Of a DNA stretch of 64,000 nt, positions 33,890 through 45,000 are shown piece by piece. Position 1 is the stretch's first letter. Every line of letters starts with the position of its first letter. The notes under the pieces were generated by a model. It searched no databases and was not told where the DNA came from. It saw nothing but the letters and a program-made list of their open reading frames with translations. Origin of the DNA: Meghimatium bilineatum (taxonomy: Eukaryota > Mollusca > Gastropoda > Stylommatophora > Philomycidae); contig CM067298.1 in assembly GCA_034231615.1 (NCBI GenBank), positions 21,953,478 through 22,017,477 of the forward strand. The letters are read 5' to 3'. A program made the position numbers and the translations under genes.

Positions 33890-34960
33890 AACTCCTTCAA
33901 TCCACCTTCTTCTTTGTCTTCTTCTGCATCTTCACGTTTCCATTTTCATGTTGTATGCTCTTGCCGCTGGCCTATAAGCGTTAATTCTCATTAAGTGATT
34001 AAATTATTTCAGTTTGTTTTTCCATATATTTGACCATAGTTCTTGTTCCAACAGTTCTTGTAATCTCTTCATTTTTCACATGATCTCTTCATGTTCTGTT
34101 TGCTGCTTTTCTTTGACATCTCATTTCACACTTAGTAAGCTTTCTATCTTGTTCTTTTGTTACTGTCCATGTCTGACATTTATAACACAATGTTCGTATG
34201 AAGATTGAATTTATAATTTGCATTTTGGTTTCCATCACGATAGATTTGTTTATCAAAATTGGTGTAAGCTCATAATTTACGTAGTTGGCTTTTTGAATTC
34301 TTGTCTCGATTTCTCTATCCATTCTTCCGTCGTCTGGATAGATGATCCCAATATATTCAAATTCCTGTATTGGATTCTCTGCCTATAGACATTACTTCTA
34401 TTTTTTCTGTATTGATCTTCATCTTGTGATTGAAGAAGCTTTCCTTCAGTAGGTTTATGTGATCTTGCAGCTCTTTACTTGAACTGTGAAGTAGGCACTG
34501 ATCGTCTTCAAAGAGTAGTTCAGTTAGGTAAACTGGATAGTAATCGTCTGGTTGTTTTTTATTTTTACTATTTTTGGTAATATTATCCCTATAAATATTA
34601 AACAATAATGGTATAAGACGCACCCCTAACTTCTGATGTTACTGACAACCACTTTGTACGTTCTACACTTGTTCTAACTACACTTTCTCTATTTTTGTAT
34701 ATGCCTCATACATAGTCTAATAATGGTACTTCTATTCCACCATTTTCTAGAACACTTCACAGTAGTGGTCTATTTATTCATATGAAAGCTTTTTCTTGAT
34801 CTATAAAAGCAATATCTATTTGATCTTTATATTCTATTATCGTTTCATTTATTTGTGGTAGAGAAAATATTGCAGCTGTATACCCTCTTCCTTCTCAAAA
34901 CCCGAACTGATACGGACTAATCAGTGGATCTACAAATAGGTCTTATCTGTTGTTGTTCTT
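33890..34960 (-). pseudogene. LINE (family B) RT to post-RT fossil
   Basis: Minus strand, in order: QFGF-like block (about 34905), motif A FIDQEKAF (about 34800), motif B remnant before LIPLLFNIYRDN (about 34600), catalytic LFEDDQCLL (about 34510), HKMKINTEKIEVMSI, YIGIIYPDDGRMDREIETRI, then TLCYKCQTWTVTKEQDRKL and EMRCQRKA. The order is canonical for a LINE RT. It is broken in several places. Confidence 0.85.
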
Positions 34961-34989
34961 TTAAAGAATCTTCATTCATTCATTTTCCT

Positions 34990-35230
34990 TTTGCGCCGAA
35001 GTTAGCGCATAGGGCAGAGGTCAGATCTCTCCAATTCTTTATGTTATTCTGTGCAGTTCTTGAATAGTATGAATATTGGTTGTTTTACTTACTAACTATT
35101 GTTCTTTTGAGTGTTTCTTTTGGTTTAGCCCTTGCTCTTTTGCCTGTACGTATCCATTCAAGAGATTGGTGGTGTATTCTGCTGGTGTCTGCGCGTAGGA
35201 CATGCCCGATGTAGGACCAACGGCGTTTTT
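34990..35230 (-). pseudogene. LINE (family E) C-terminal tail
   Basis: Minus strand: YIGHVLRADTSRIHHQSLEW, GKRARAKPKETLKRTI, then TAQNNIKNWRDLTSALC. This parallels the GHVLRM...GKRKRGRPKxTWRR...AQNRxxWRxxVxALC tail of another widespread LINE family. Confidence 0.75.
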
Positions 35231-35861
35231 CAAGAATCTTAGCGAACATTTAAGCGGCATGGCTAAGCAGGAAGTATCTTAGTCCCATCCAATACAGAAA
35301 ATGCTGACTTTTTCCCGTCAACCTAAGACTATTGCCACCTTTAATAACGTTGTAACGCAGTTTTTATGTGTATGTTAAATGAGGGACTAATCCCTCTTGC
35401 CGAGGCACGGCCCGTTCAGCATACGACCAGAGTCTATGTTGGCTATATCTGGACGTGAAACGCAGTTGGACTCTTCATACCTGGTAGTGTAGGGATTGAT
35501 TCCACATTTTTGCCGCAATCTGTTTGGTTTAGATTCAGCCGAAGAAAATGGGTACTTAATAAATGTGGGAAAATAAAAATTGCCTGTGTGATGCTGACAA
35601 CATTCACCCATACGCGTGCTGTTGTTTAACAAAAAAAAAAACGTATGAAAAAATTAGGAATACAAAATACACTTTATCCTTTATAGACCAAAATGGTGTT
35701 ACAATTAACGTATCTAATTTCATGTGTAACTTATGTATTCAGATTTTAGTTGTTTGTTCCTAACTATGTTTATATTGTGATCGTGTTTATTTCTCACGTG
35801 TATTCTTTAAGTCCACATGTAACCAGCGACAGTACAATAAGACCTAACTATAAATAGTAAA
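35231..35861. other. Non-coding stretch
   Basis: No recognisable feature. Confidence 0.4.
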
Positions 35862-36025
35862 CAGACCTTTACTCGGTACGTTTTTGATCATTGTCATGTT
35901 TTCCATTGGTTACTATTTATATACTTGGAGTAGCCTTGGCTATTTTTAGCATGCAATTCCAAGTATATAAATATTAACCAACGAAAAACACGGGAATAAT
36001 CAAGAAAAGGAACAAATAAAGGTCT
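35862..36025. mobile_element. Fold-back MITE, copy 3
   Basis: CAGACCTTTACTCGGTACG faces AAATAAAGGTCT. The inner arms ACTATTTATATACTTGGA and TCCAAGTATATAAATATT also face each other, making most of the 164 bp a palindrome. Confidence 0.8.
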
Positions 36026-36082
36026 ACTTAATTCAGAGAACATGTCTTCTACTGCCGATCATCACTGTGCACTCTGGGAAGT

Positions 36083-36450
36083 TAATGATTTATCCGTCAC
36101 AGAAATTAATCATTTATCCATCACAGAAATTAATAATTTATCCATCAAAGAAATTAATCATTTATCCATCACAGAAATTAATCATTTATCCATCACAGAA
36201 ATTAATCATTTATCCATCACAGAAATTAATCATTTATCCATCACAGAAATTAATCATTTATCCATCAAAGAAATTAATCATTTATCCATCAAAGAAATTA
36301 ATCATTTATCCATCACAGAAATTAATCATTTATCCATCAAAGAAATTAATCATTTATCCATCAAAGAAATTAATCATTTATCCATCAAAGAAATTAATCA
36401 TTTATCCATCAAAGAAATTAATCATTTATCCATCACATATATTCATGATA
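36083..36450. repeat. 24-bp minisatellite, about 15 copies
   Basis: Unit ATTAATCATTTATCCATCAC followed by AGAA (variant AAAGAA), reading TEINHLSI in one frame and LIIYPSQK in another. The flanking frame lacks any domain. Confidence 0.9.
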
Positions 36451-36689
36451 GTGTCCATTAAATATCCGCATGCGAACTGTCTGCGAAATTAGCAAGTGGC
36501 ATAATCTAGCATTATGTGACAGCATACTTCTGCTAGATAAGTTTGTTTTTTCAGTGAAAATCTTTCCAACATTCATCTTTACAATTATAAATGTTTCATG
36601 TTATGTGTCGTGTTGTCCCGACAAAGTGAAGTCTTGAGTGCATGTTGTCTTAAATTCGTACTTTTGTTTTCAATCAAATAGTCCCTATG

Positions 36690-37860
36690 GATCACGAAGA
36701 GAATCGGACCAGTGGGCATTCACCTTTGTCCTTCTGGGGCAAACACTTACATTGTTGGAAGTGCTGGATGTATACCATTAATGCAGATGAGTCAACAAAG
36801 CTGATGGAAGAATGATAAACTAGTTCAACAATCTAGAATGGAAAACTTGATGACAAAATAGACAAATGAAACAGCTTAATGAAAAACATTTTAAAAAACA
36901 AAACTAATGAAAGCGTACCAATTAGAAAAATAAAGAGCAAACGTGGATGAGATGAGAAACTGGTAGAATGTAAGAAAGAAAGGATGCCCCCCCAAAAAAC
37001 AATAAAATATTCATTGTCAGGCAAAGAGAAACCCCACAGGCCTAGAGTACATGATTATGTAAGTCAACTGTCATAGAGAGGCTCAAATTATTTTCCTCAA
37101 TACAGACAATACGAAACTATTGCATATAAATAGAAATGAACCTACACCTACAGTTTTCATGAACATCTCAGGTTAGAAATCAACACCACAGGAAATTTTT
37201 TTCTAAAGAGATTAGCAATGGCGCTACAATGAACATCACATATGAAAAATCTATAACAAGGGGCACACCAAAACATAAAGTTACAACCATTCAGAAACTA
37301 TATTTTTCCTGTGGCAACATATGGTTGTGAGACTTTGGCAATGACATTGACACTATAAAATAAAATATAAGCATTTGAAATGAATTGATATAGAAATTGG
37401 TCCTAGGAATGTCATTGACTTAAAGACAATCCAAGATAGTCATCCTGAACATGGTAAACACCTGAACATGGTAAACACCTGAACATGGTAAACACCTGAA
37501 CATGGTAAACACCTGAACATGGTAAACACCTGAACATGGTAAACACCTGAACATGGTAAACACCTGAACATGGTAAAGACCTGAACATAGAAGAAGACTG
37601 GCTCCTCAAAACTGTACCCAAAAAAAGGCAAGATAAAATATTTTGGACAAATAAAACGATACTATGGCTTAGAAAAATTAATCATGAAATGAAATATTCC
37701 AGGGAAGAGAACAAGAAGGAGACCAAGACAACGATGTACATATGATATTGAATAAGTTTCTGAAAATGACACTAGCAGTACCTAGAAATCATGCACAGAG
37801 TGAAAGGGCTTACAGAGTGGTAGTAATGACAACCGTATGCAAAGAACACGTCATAGATAG
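36690..37860 (+). pseudogene. RTE-like LINE (family A), heavily decayed, with internal repeat
   Basis: Plus strand pieces in LINE order: a TTKLLHINRNE-like segment, KRLAMALQ, a LFLWQHMVVRL equivalent of YIVPVATYGCETL, DLNIEEDWLLKTVPKKRQDK then IFWT, NIPGKRTRRRPRQRCT, and RVVVMTTVCKEHVI. It aligns with 28100-29211. A 17-bp array (37448-37580) sits in the middle. Confidence 0.7.
37448..37580. repeat. 17-bp tandem repeat seeded in LINE sequence
   Basis: About 8 copies of CACCTGAACATGGTAAA. The last unit runs into GACCTGAACATAGAAGAAGA followed by CTGGCTCCTCAAAACT, which aligns with GATCTGAACAATATAAGAAG followed by ACTGGCTCC of the LINE at 28100-29211. Confidence 0.85.
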
Positions 37861-38189
37861 AAGCACAAAGATTGTAATATGTGTAGAATCACAAAAGAAT
37901 TGCTGCTAACAAAATGCTGAAATATAAATGTTACTTAACTCAAGTCCAATGAAAGACACAGGATAATAGATAAATCACAAATAAAAGTTATGTAAATGGA
38001 GGTAGCTGCATATGATACAAAAGTATAGAAATTAAATTTGATAAGACAGAAGTATTGACAAGATCGGAAGAATATGTGACAGACCGGTTTAGTGACCAAA
38101 GAATTAACAAAACAAAAACCAATACAAAACAATGACGGACCAGCCACACTGAAATCACAAGTAGAAATTCAATTAAAACAACAAAATAT

Positions 38190-39640
38190 TAAAGGCTGTA
38201 GGCGCTGACAACATAGCAGCAGACATAGTAAAAACTCTAAATGAATTTGGTGTGGAAACTATCATATAACTGTGTGATGACATATACGCAACAGGAGAGA
38301 GATCTACAAATCTAAAATTGTTCGTATTAATATCACTGCCTAAGATAATACTGCCCAGGACAGTTGATTATACAAAATACAGGACACACAGTTTTATGAG
38401 CCACATAACTGAAGATAATATATGAAAGAATTAAAACACGTTAGCAATTGAGGAAAAGTTTGGTTTTATGAAAAAATAAAGAAACTAGAGAAGCTGTAAG
38501 TATCAAACTAATGATGGATAAATATATAGTAGTTGAAAATAGTATCGACATAACTTCATATATTACAGCGCAGCATTCGAGAGAGTCCAACGTGAAAAAT
38601 TGAATGTCTTCAAGAAATAGACTTAGATGGAAAAGATATATTACTGATCACAAACATATATTGGGAACAAACTCCATCAATAAAGTGTAAAAACAACTTC
38701 TTGCTACACATAGAAATAATAAGAAGGGTAAGACAAGTATGTGTTTTATAACCCAGATTATTTAATATCTACAAAGGAAATGTTTAAAAATATAGAAGAA
38801 ATACCAGGGCTCAAGATAAGTGTAAAATTATTAAACAATCGACAATATGCAGATGACACAGTCCACATGGCAGAAAGTGAACAAGAGTTATAGAGACTAA
38901 TAGATAAAATTGATCAATAAAGTAGAGAATGTAGACTAAAGATTAACTTTAAAAAAACAAACCATGATAATCAGCAAAATCGAAGAGGAACACAAGCTGA
39001 ACATAAATATTCATGGAGAGATATGGCAAGCAGACAATTGCCAATAATCACAAAAACACATAATCACAAGTGATGGTAGATGTGAAACAGATGTTGAAAG
39101 GAGAATATGAATGAATAAAACACGGGAAACTTCACAAACACGGGAAACTTCACAAACACGGGAAACTATTCATATCCAAAGGGAACATTAACAAAAACAC
39201 CGGAAAATGAGAATTTTAAAATATGTCCTTTAGATGAATGTATGGCTCAGAAACATGGATAATGAATAAAAGGTCTAAACGACAGAATTGATGCATAGAG
39301 ATATGGGTATGTAGAAGAATAAGGAGAAGTTTGCGGAAAGAAGAAAACAAAGAGATTCTGAGAACATTTATGGGAAAAAAACTATTAAAAAAGTAAAAAT
39401 GAAATACATAAAATATTTTGGATACACGTATTACGAGACATGACAAATTCAATGAAAGGAACATGGAAATAAGAACTTACTTTAAGATGAAGGGAGGCGA
39501 GCATGAGGCAGATACAAGTGGGAGGCAAACACCATGACATTGACAGGATACCATCTTTCAGAATGCATCACCAAGACAAGAGACATGGGATGTTGGAGAC
39601 CTGCAGCCAGCTTTCGTTCCGGAAATGACATTTGTTTATG
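38190..39640 (+). pseudogene. LINE (family C) RT to C-terminus fossil
   Basis: Plus strand: GADNIAADIVKTLNEFGVET, IYATGERSTNLKLFVLISLP, SFMSHITED, a YYSAAFERVQREKL motif A, NIEEIPGLKISVKLLNNRQY then ADDTVHMAESEQEL (catalytic), YGSETWIMNKRS, and finally GGRARGRYKWEANTMTLTGY then HLSECITKTRDMGCWRPA. The layout is complete from the RT palm to the C-terminus, with many breaks. It ends about 240 bp before the probable acceptor of the Lbx-like exon. Confidence 0.85.
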
Positions 39641-39849
39641 GTGATCCAGAAAAAGTAATACAAAAGATAGGTAACCACATTTTTCTAAATATTTTTACAT
39701 TGACAATACAGAGAACATAACGAAGAAAGTAACAATGTTTTTTAAGTCTTGTTAATGCTCTGTGTTATAAGTATACTTTCTGTTTGTCAATGACATATTG
39801 ACGACCATCTATAAGAGTTTATGTTAGACTGCGTTTTCTTGTACCAATC

Positions 39850-39877
39850 ATGGCATATCTTTGTTTGCTCTCTCCAG
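39850..39877 (+). promoter_or_regulatory. Candidate splice acceptor upstream of the Lbx-like start codon
   Basis: A pyrimidine-rich run ends in CTCTCTCCAG at 39868-39877, 45 bp before the first ATG. This is a textbook acceptor and suggests that 39878 begins the exon, with a 5'UTR exon further upstream. The alternative is a chance match within the promoter region. Confidence 0.45.
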
Positions 39878-39922
39878 GTACTAGACTAGACTCACCGCAA
39901 GCTCAATACAGATCCTGCTAGA

Positions 39923-40718
39923 ATGACCATGTCCAAGGTCAACGAGGATGACGATCGAGATAAATATGAACCAATTAAGCGTTTAGCAATGGTTCAGATC
40001 CAGCCTGCAAGAAACCCCAGCAAACCTTTCACGTCTTTCTGCATCAAGGACATACTAGGCACCAGCCACAGGGATCAAGAAGACAGTCCACAGAATCGTC
40101 ACCTTTACAACTTCCACTACCAGGTGAACGACCATCATCCACCACAACATAAAACACACACATTATGTGACAATGGGAGCCGTAACGCTCGTGACGATTT
40201 CACCCGTGGTACAGGCCACAGAAAGAACTTTGCTCAAAGTCGGTTTTTTCAGGAAGATCTATTAAATATGTGCAGACTGGACCAAATAGACAACATCAGA
40301 TCTGATCTCATTCTGAGTCCACCTCTTAGATCTAATACCATCAATGGATTTCATAAACTTAACGTCCCAGAGTTCCCATCCTCTCGTCATAATATCGCAC
40401 TTGGAGAGCTTCAGGTCAATCCTCAGACGACGCCCGTTAATATGAGCACCAAAATAGTGCGACCTTGGATTCCTGACCTTGACATTAACCCTCCTTCATC
40501 AAGCACATCACCATGTACACACGCAACAAGCGCTATTCTAACTGCCAGCGAGGCGTCTTCTGATGATGATGAGGAAATATCTGTTGATGATGACGAACCA
40601 CCGACACGAATGAATTCCTCCAGCGGAGTAAACAAAACTAAATCTGTCTCTCCCTTGGACGCGCTCATGGCGATGACTAGCAAAACGTTTGAGGGACTTG
40701 AAGGTGGCTGCTCATCCG
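39923..40718 (+). CDS. Lbx: First coding exon of a ladybird/Lbx-type homeobox gene (partial protein)
   Basis: The exon encodes 265 residues plus one base. Lbx proteins are nuclear homeodomain transcription factors of the NK-like group, used in muscle, heart and neural patterning. Visible here: an EH1-like Groucho-binding motif FTSFCIKDIL (residues 36-45), a Ser/Asp/Glu-rich stretch (about 209-225), and SPLDALMAMTSKTFEGLE (243-260). From memory, this last block matches the Lbx-specific ALEELASKTFKGLE block that precedes the homeodomain in vertebrate LBX1. The reading frame runs on to a stop at 40768, but CCG|GTAAGT at 40719 is a strong donor giving a phase-1 intron where the homeobox exon should follow. 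There is an in-frame TAG upstream at 39887. Either ATG (39923, or 39929 in ACCATG context) could be used. The homeodomain is not in the window. Lbx identity is an inference from the two motifs; another EH1-bearing NK-like gene is less likely. Confidence 0.85.
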
Positions 40719-40724
40719 GTAAGT
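40719..40724 (+). promoter_or_regulatory. Splice donor GTAAGT of the Lbx-like exon
   Basis: GTAAGT follows codon 265 plus one base (phase 1). Codons beyond it lose similarity to Lbx and stop after 16 residues, as expected for intron read-through. Confidence 0.8.
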
Positions 40725-40790
40725 TTATCATAGAATCAAACGATAAGCCATGGACGTCTACTATATAAGACCAACTGGTTAATTGGAAAT

Positions 40791-40910
40791 CAGGCCTTCT
40801 AAATTACTCGTTTGACTATTCCCGAGTCTTCCATTGGTCACCATAATTATATTGTGTGTAAGAGCCAATGAAAGTCAAGAGAATAGTAAAGTTATTTATT
40901 AAGAAGGCTG
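40791..40910. mobile_element. Fold-back MITE, copy 4, just inside the Lbx-like intron
   Basis: CAGGCCTTCTAAATTACTCG faces CCAGCCTTCTTAATAAATAA (opposite strand), and CTTCCATTGGTCAC faces CTTTCATTGGCTCTTAC. It starts 72 bp after the splice donor. Confidence 0.8.
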
Positions 40911-41947
40911 GATTTTTAATCAGCTTATAGGTCCTGCACGTATACTGTCATGAATAAACAAGCTTTCAGTCCATTTATACAATTCACTTTCTCAGAAACA
41001 CTTACTACCATGATCGAGCCATTACTCTTGGCTGACTTCTCCTTTTATTTTATTTTCATTGGCTATGATCTAAAACTTGACCAATTAAAACAATGGATCA
41101 ATCGAATAAGTCACAAGTTGTGTCGTTGGTATTGGTTAGTCCACGGGTATTGTTGAAGTCAGTCATGTTACTTTCCACAAGTTTACCCAGCTGACCAGCG
41201 TCTAACCATGCACAGAGCATACATCGCATCTGTAAGCGATCTACTCGCCCCGTTAAAGCATTCATTACGTCACGGTAAATCAATATCTACGTCACATTAA
41301 AAGAATGGACCAAGATGACGCGCTTCACCTGAGGAAATTCGTGACTTTCAGTCCACTGTCTCTACAGTACATCGACTCGTTATCAACAATAAATTCTACA
41401 ACACACAATAAATAACTCTGGTATTATCTAATACAATCTTGTCCTTTTCTGCTATTCTTCATTCACGTACAAACAAAACATGCTACAATTTTATCTCAAG
41501 CAATTATAATCCCGGTATACGATATAATCCTAACGAGACAGCTCTGTCGTCTCATTACTTACAGTTTTAAAGTGCTATCATTAATTTTATGGACAATTTA
41601 CATAAGTACTTAACCCAGGGACCATAATAGGTTTCTTTATCTGTCTCGTTACACACATTCTTCGCAAACCACTTTTGTCATGAATTTGTAACAAAAAAAT
41701 GTCGAGCTTAAGACAAGGGGACAGGCGTCATTAGCAACGGCTAATGCCCTAGGCGTGTCGTAATTTTTTTTTTAGATTGCAAATTATAGGCATCGCATTT
41801 ATCTCTTAATTTTTAGTTATAAGAGGAGCTCACTAGAGTCATTACGATTAATTTCAGGTGTAACATTACATCAACAGGATCTGTGATTTCTTGATATTAT
41901 GGAAACATAACCACTAGTGGTTATAGGCCCCTAGTGCTATAACCACC
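40911..41947. other. Non-coding (intron) stretch with an 18-bp palindrome
   Basis: ATAACCACTAGTGGTTAT at 41907-41924 is a perfect palindrome. No gene seen. Confidence 0.5.
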
Positions 41948-42955
41948 ATAATTTTAAGACATGCTACTGTAATTACCACACGTTTCTGGCATGCAACTGT
42001 AATTACCACAATATTGAGACATGTCATGTGACGTATTCCTTCCAGAACGTTGTCTTCCCAATGAACTCTCTGAACCTCTCTCTGTCTTGGGCGATGTGGC
42101 TTGCATTTTCTAGCGATGTATTCATATTATCTTTAATGTCGTCAGTCCATCGTCTTCTTGGTCTGCCCCTTCTCCTCTTACCAGGTACTCTTCCCTCCAT
42201 TATTTGTCTTTCTAAACAGTTATATATGACCAAACAGGCGTAGTTTTCTTTTTGTTATTGTGTTTAGTAACCAACACTCTGGAATATTCAATGTGTGTAT
42301 AATATCTGAGTTTCTGATTTTATCCTTCCATGATATTCTAAGTATCTTTCTGTAGCATTTCAGCTCGAAGGCGTTGATCTTCTTTGCCGCTGTTTTACTT
42401 AGAATTACCACACTTTGAAGACATATTGCTGTAATTACCACACATTGAAGACATGCTAATGAAATTACCACACATTGAAGACATACTACTGAAATTGCAA
42501 CAATAGTTAGACATACTAATGAAATTACCACATTGAAGACATGCTATTCTAGTTACCACACGTTGAAGACATGCTACTGTAATTACCACACATTGAAGAA
42601 ATGCTACTGTAATTACCACACATTGAAGAAATGCTACTGTAATTACCACATTGAAGACATTCTACTGTAATTACCACACATTAAACACACGCTACTTTTA
42701 TTATCACATTGAAAACATGCTACTGAAATTACCACAATATTGAGATATACTGTTGTAATTACCACAATATTGAGATATACTGTTGTAATTACCACAATAT
42801 TGAGATATACTGTTGTAATTACCACAATATTGAGATATACTGTTGTAATTACCACACGATAGAGACATGTTACTGTAATTATCATAATAACGAGGCATTC
42901 TGCTGTACTTACCACGATGTTAGACATGTTACTATAATTACTACACTGAAAACAT
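41948..42955. repeat. 30-bp minisatellite split by a LINE
   Basis: Unit about TACCACACATTGAAGACATG followed by CTACTGTAAT, in 41948-42023 and 42405-42955. Four units at about 42730-42855 form a homogeneous subfamily (CAATATTGAGATATACTGTT). Confidence 0.9.
42024..42410 (-). pseudogene. RTE-like LINE (family A) 3' end inside a minisatellite
   Basis: Minus strand: KTAAKKINAFELKCYRKILR, ISWKDKIRNSDIIHTLNIPE, CWLLNTITKRKLRLFGHI, GKRRRGRPRRRWTDDIKDNM, FREFIGKTTFWKEYVT-stop. It is nearly the same as 19903-20272. It was inserted into the 30-bp array and so is younger than the array. Confidence 0.9.
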
Positions 42956-43429
42956 GCTATTACTTAACAACAGTCTGCTCAACAGTCAACAAGACAATAA
43001 AAAAAGGCATTCAACCACTGTGTGTACCCTTAATTGTTCAGAATTTGATATTTGTAACACAATTTTCTTAACAATAAAATACTTCTGTTCCTGTATGCAT
43101 CTATGATATGTCAGGTGAATGCAGACTGTTAAGCATAGATAGTTACAGGATGTCATAAAAAAGAAATACTAAAAGCGTATTCCCCGCTAGCCGTATAACA
43201 AGGAAGATTTTTGAATACGGTTAACATCGAAACGTGTTAACAAACTTGCATCCCGTATAGGTGTTTGTATGTGGAAATGTAGCTGTGTGAAAGAGTGCAT
43301 GTGAATGAGTGTGTGTGACTGTATGCGTAGAGTGGGAATGTGTAGAGGTAGTGGACAGATGAGAAATATAATTAGGAAGTGTCGAGAAATATAGGGGGAA
43401 AAAATGCGTAGGTACAAGATGAGCAATAA
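42956..43429. other. Non-coding stretch
   Basis: No recognisable feature; GT-rich around 43300. Confidence 0.4.
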
Positions 43430-44705
43430 AAGATGGAAACAATCAGAAGGTAGAAGAGGGGTTATGAGAGAAACAATCAGAAGATAGAAGAGGGGTTATG
43501 AAATATAGAAACAGTCAGAAGGTAGAAAAGGGTTATGAGAGAAACATTCAGAAGATAGAAGACCACTTTTGAAAAAAAAACCCACCAGAATGTAGAAGAG
43601 GAATTACGAAAGAAAAATCAGAAGATAGAAGATGGGTTATGAAAGAAACAATCAGAAGATAGATGGGTTATGAAAGAAACAATCAGAAGGTAGATGGGTT
43701 ATGAAAGAAACAATCAGAAGGTAAAAGGGTTGTGGAAAAAAACAATCAGAAGATAGAAGACGGGTTATGAAAGAAACAATCAGAAGATAGAAGCGTGTGA
43801 AAGAAACAATCAGAAGGTAGAAGACGGGTTATGAAAGAAACAATCAGAAGATAGAAGCGTGTGAAAGAAACAATCAGAAGGTAGAAGACGGGTTATGAAA
43901 GAAACAATCAGAAGATAGAAGCGTGTGAAAGAAACAATCAGAAGGTAGAAGACGGGTTATGAAAGAAACAATCAGAAGGTAGATGGGTTATGAAAGAAAC
44001 AATCAGAAGGTAGATGGGTTATGAAAGAAACAATCAGAAGATAGATGGGTTATGAAAGAAACAATCAGAAGGTAGAAGGGTTATGAAAGAAACAATCAGA
44101 AGGTAGATGGGTTATGAAAGAAACAATCAGAAGGTAGATGGGTTATGAAAGAAACAATCAGAAGGTAGAAGGGTTATGAAAGAAACAATCAGAAGGTAGA
44201 AGGGTTATGAAAGAAACAATCAGAAGGTAGAAGGGTTATGAAAGAAACAATCAGAAGGTAGAAGGGTTATGAAAGAAACAATCAGAAGGTAGATGGGTTA
44301 TGAAAGAAACAATCAGAAGGTAGAAGGGTTATGAAAGAAACAATCAGAAGGTAGAAGGGTTATGAAAGAAACAATCAGAAGATAGATGGGTTATGAAAGA
44401 AACAATCATAAGGTAGAAGGGTTATGAAAGAAACAATCAGAAGGTAGAAGGGTTATGAAAGAAACAATCAGAAGGTAGAAGCGTGTGAAAGAAACAATCA
44501 GAAGATAGAAGCGTGTGAAAGAAACAATCAGAAGATAGAAGCGTGTGAAAGAAACAATCAGAAGATAGAAGTGTGTGAAAGAAACAATCAGAAGGTAGAA
44601 GCGTGTGAAAGAAACAATCAGAAGATAGAAGCGTGTGAAAGAAACAATCAGAAGATAGAAGCGTGTGAAAGAAACAATCAGAAGGTAGAAGACGGGTTAT
44701 GAAAG
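43430..44705. repeat. 31-bp minisatellite, about 40 copies, with block structure
   Basis: Unit GAAAGAAACAATCAGAAGGT followed by AGAAGGGTTAT. Variants (GACGGGTTAT, GCGTGT, ATGGGTTAT) cluster: alternating GACGGGTTAT/GCGTGT pairs at about 43750-43970, GGGTTAT runs at 43980-44470, and GCGTGT runs at 44480-44690. Confidence 0.95.
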
Positions 44706-44734
44706 AACATCAGTGCCCCCCCCCCCTCCTGTGC

Positions 44735-45000
44735 AACTTATATTTTGCAGAGGACATATATCTTATGACTGGCAGTGAGAAAGAACTAAACATGAAAAAA
44801 AAACACTTTAAAGCTTATATGAAAATAAACAACTCAAATATCGGAGGATGTCCAACAAAATGGAAGTGCTGCAATAACCAGAGTATTTACCTGTATGAAA
44901 ATAAACATCGAGAAAATCAAGAAAATGGCAAACAGAGTTAACAACACGACTACTATTAACATCTGGATAAATGAACAGAAACTAGAAGAAGTTAATACCT
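44735..45000 (+). pseudogene. LINE (family F) post-YADD fragment
   Basis: Plus strand: YFAEDIYLMTGSEKELN (catalytic YADD position), MKINIEKIKKMA, then NNTTTINIWINEQKLEEVNT ending at F. It is cut off by the next LINE at 45001. Confidence 0.75.

Noticed and set aside
36042-36492. 139- and 141-codon repetitive frames (TEINHLSI / LIIYPSQK)
   Set aside because: A 24-bp minisatellite without stops; two frames are open at once, and there is no domain or splice context.
40719-40768. C-terminal extension of the Lbx-like frame to the stop at 40768
   Set aside because: Starts at a GTAAGT donor and has no Lbx similarity, so it is treated as intron read-through.
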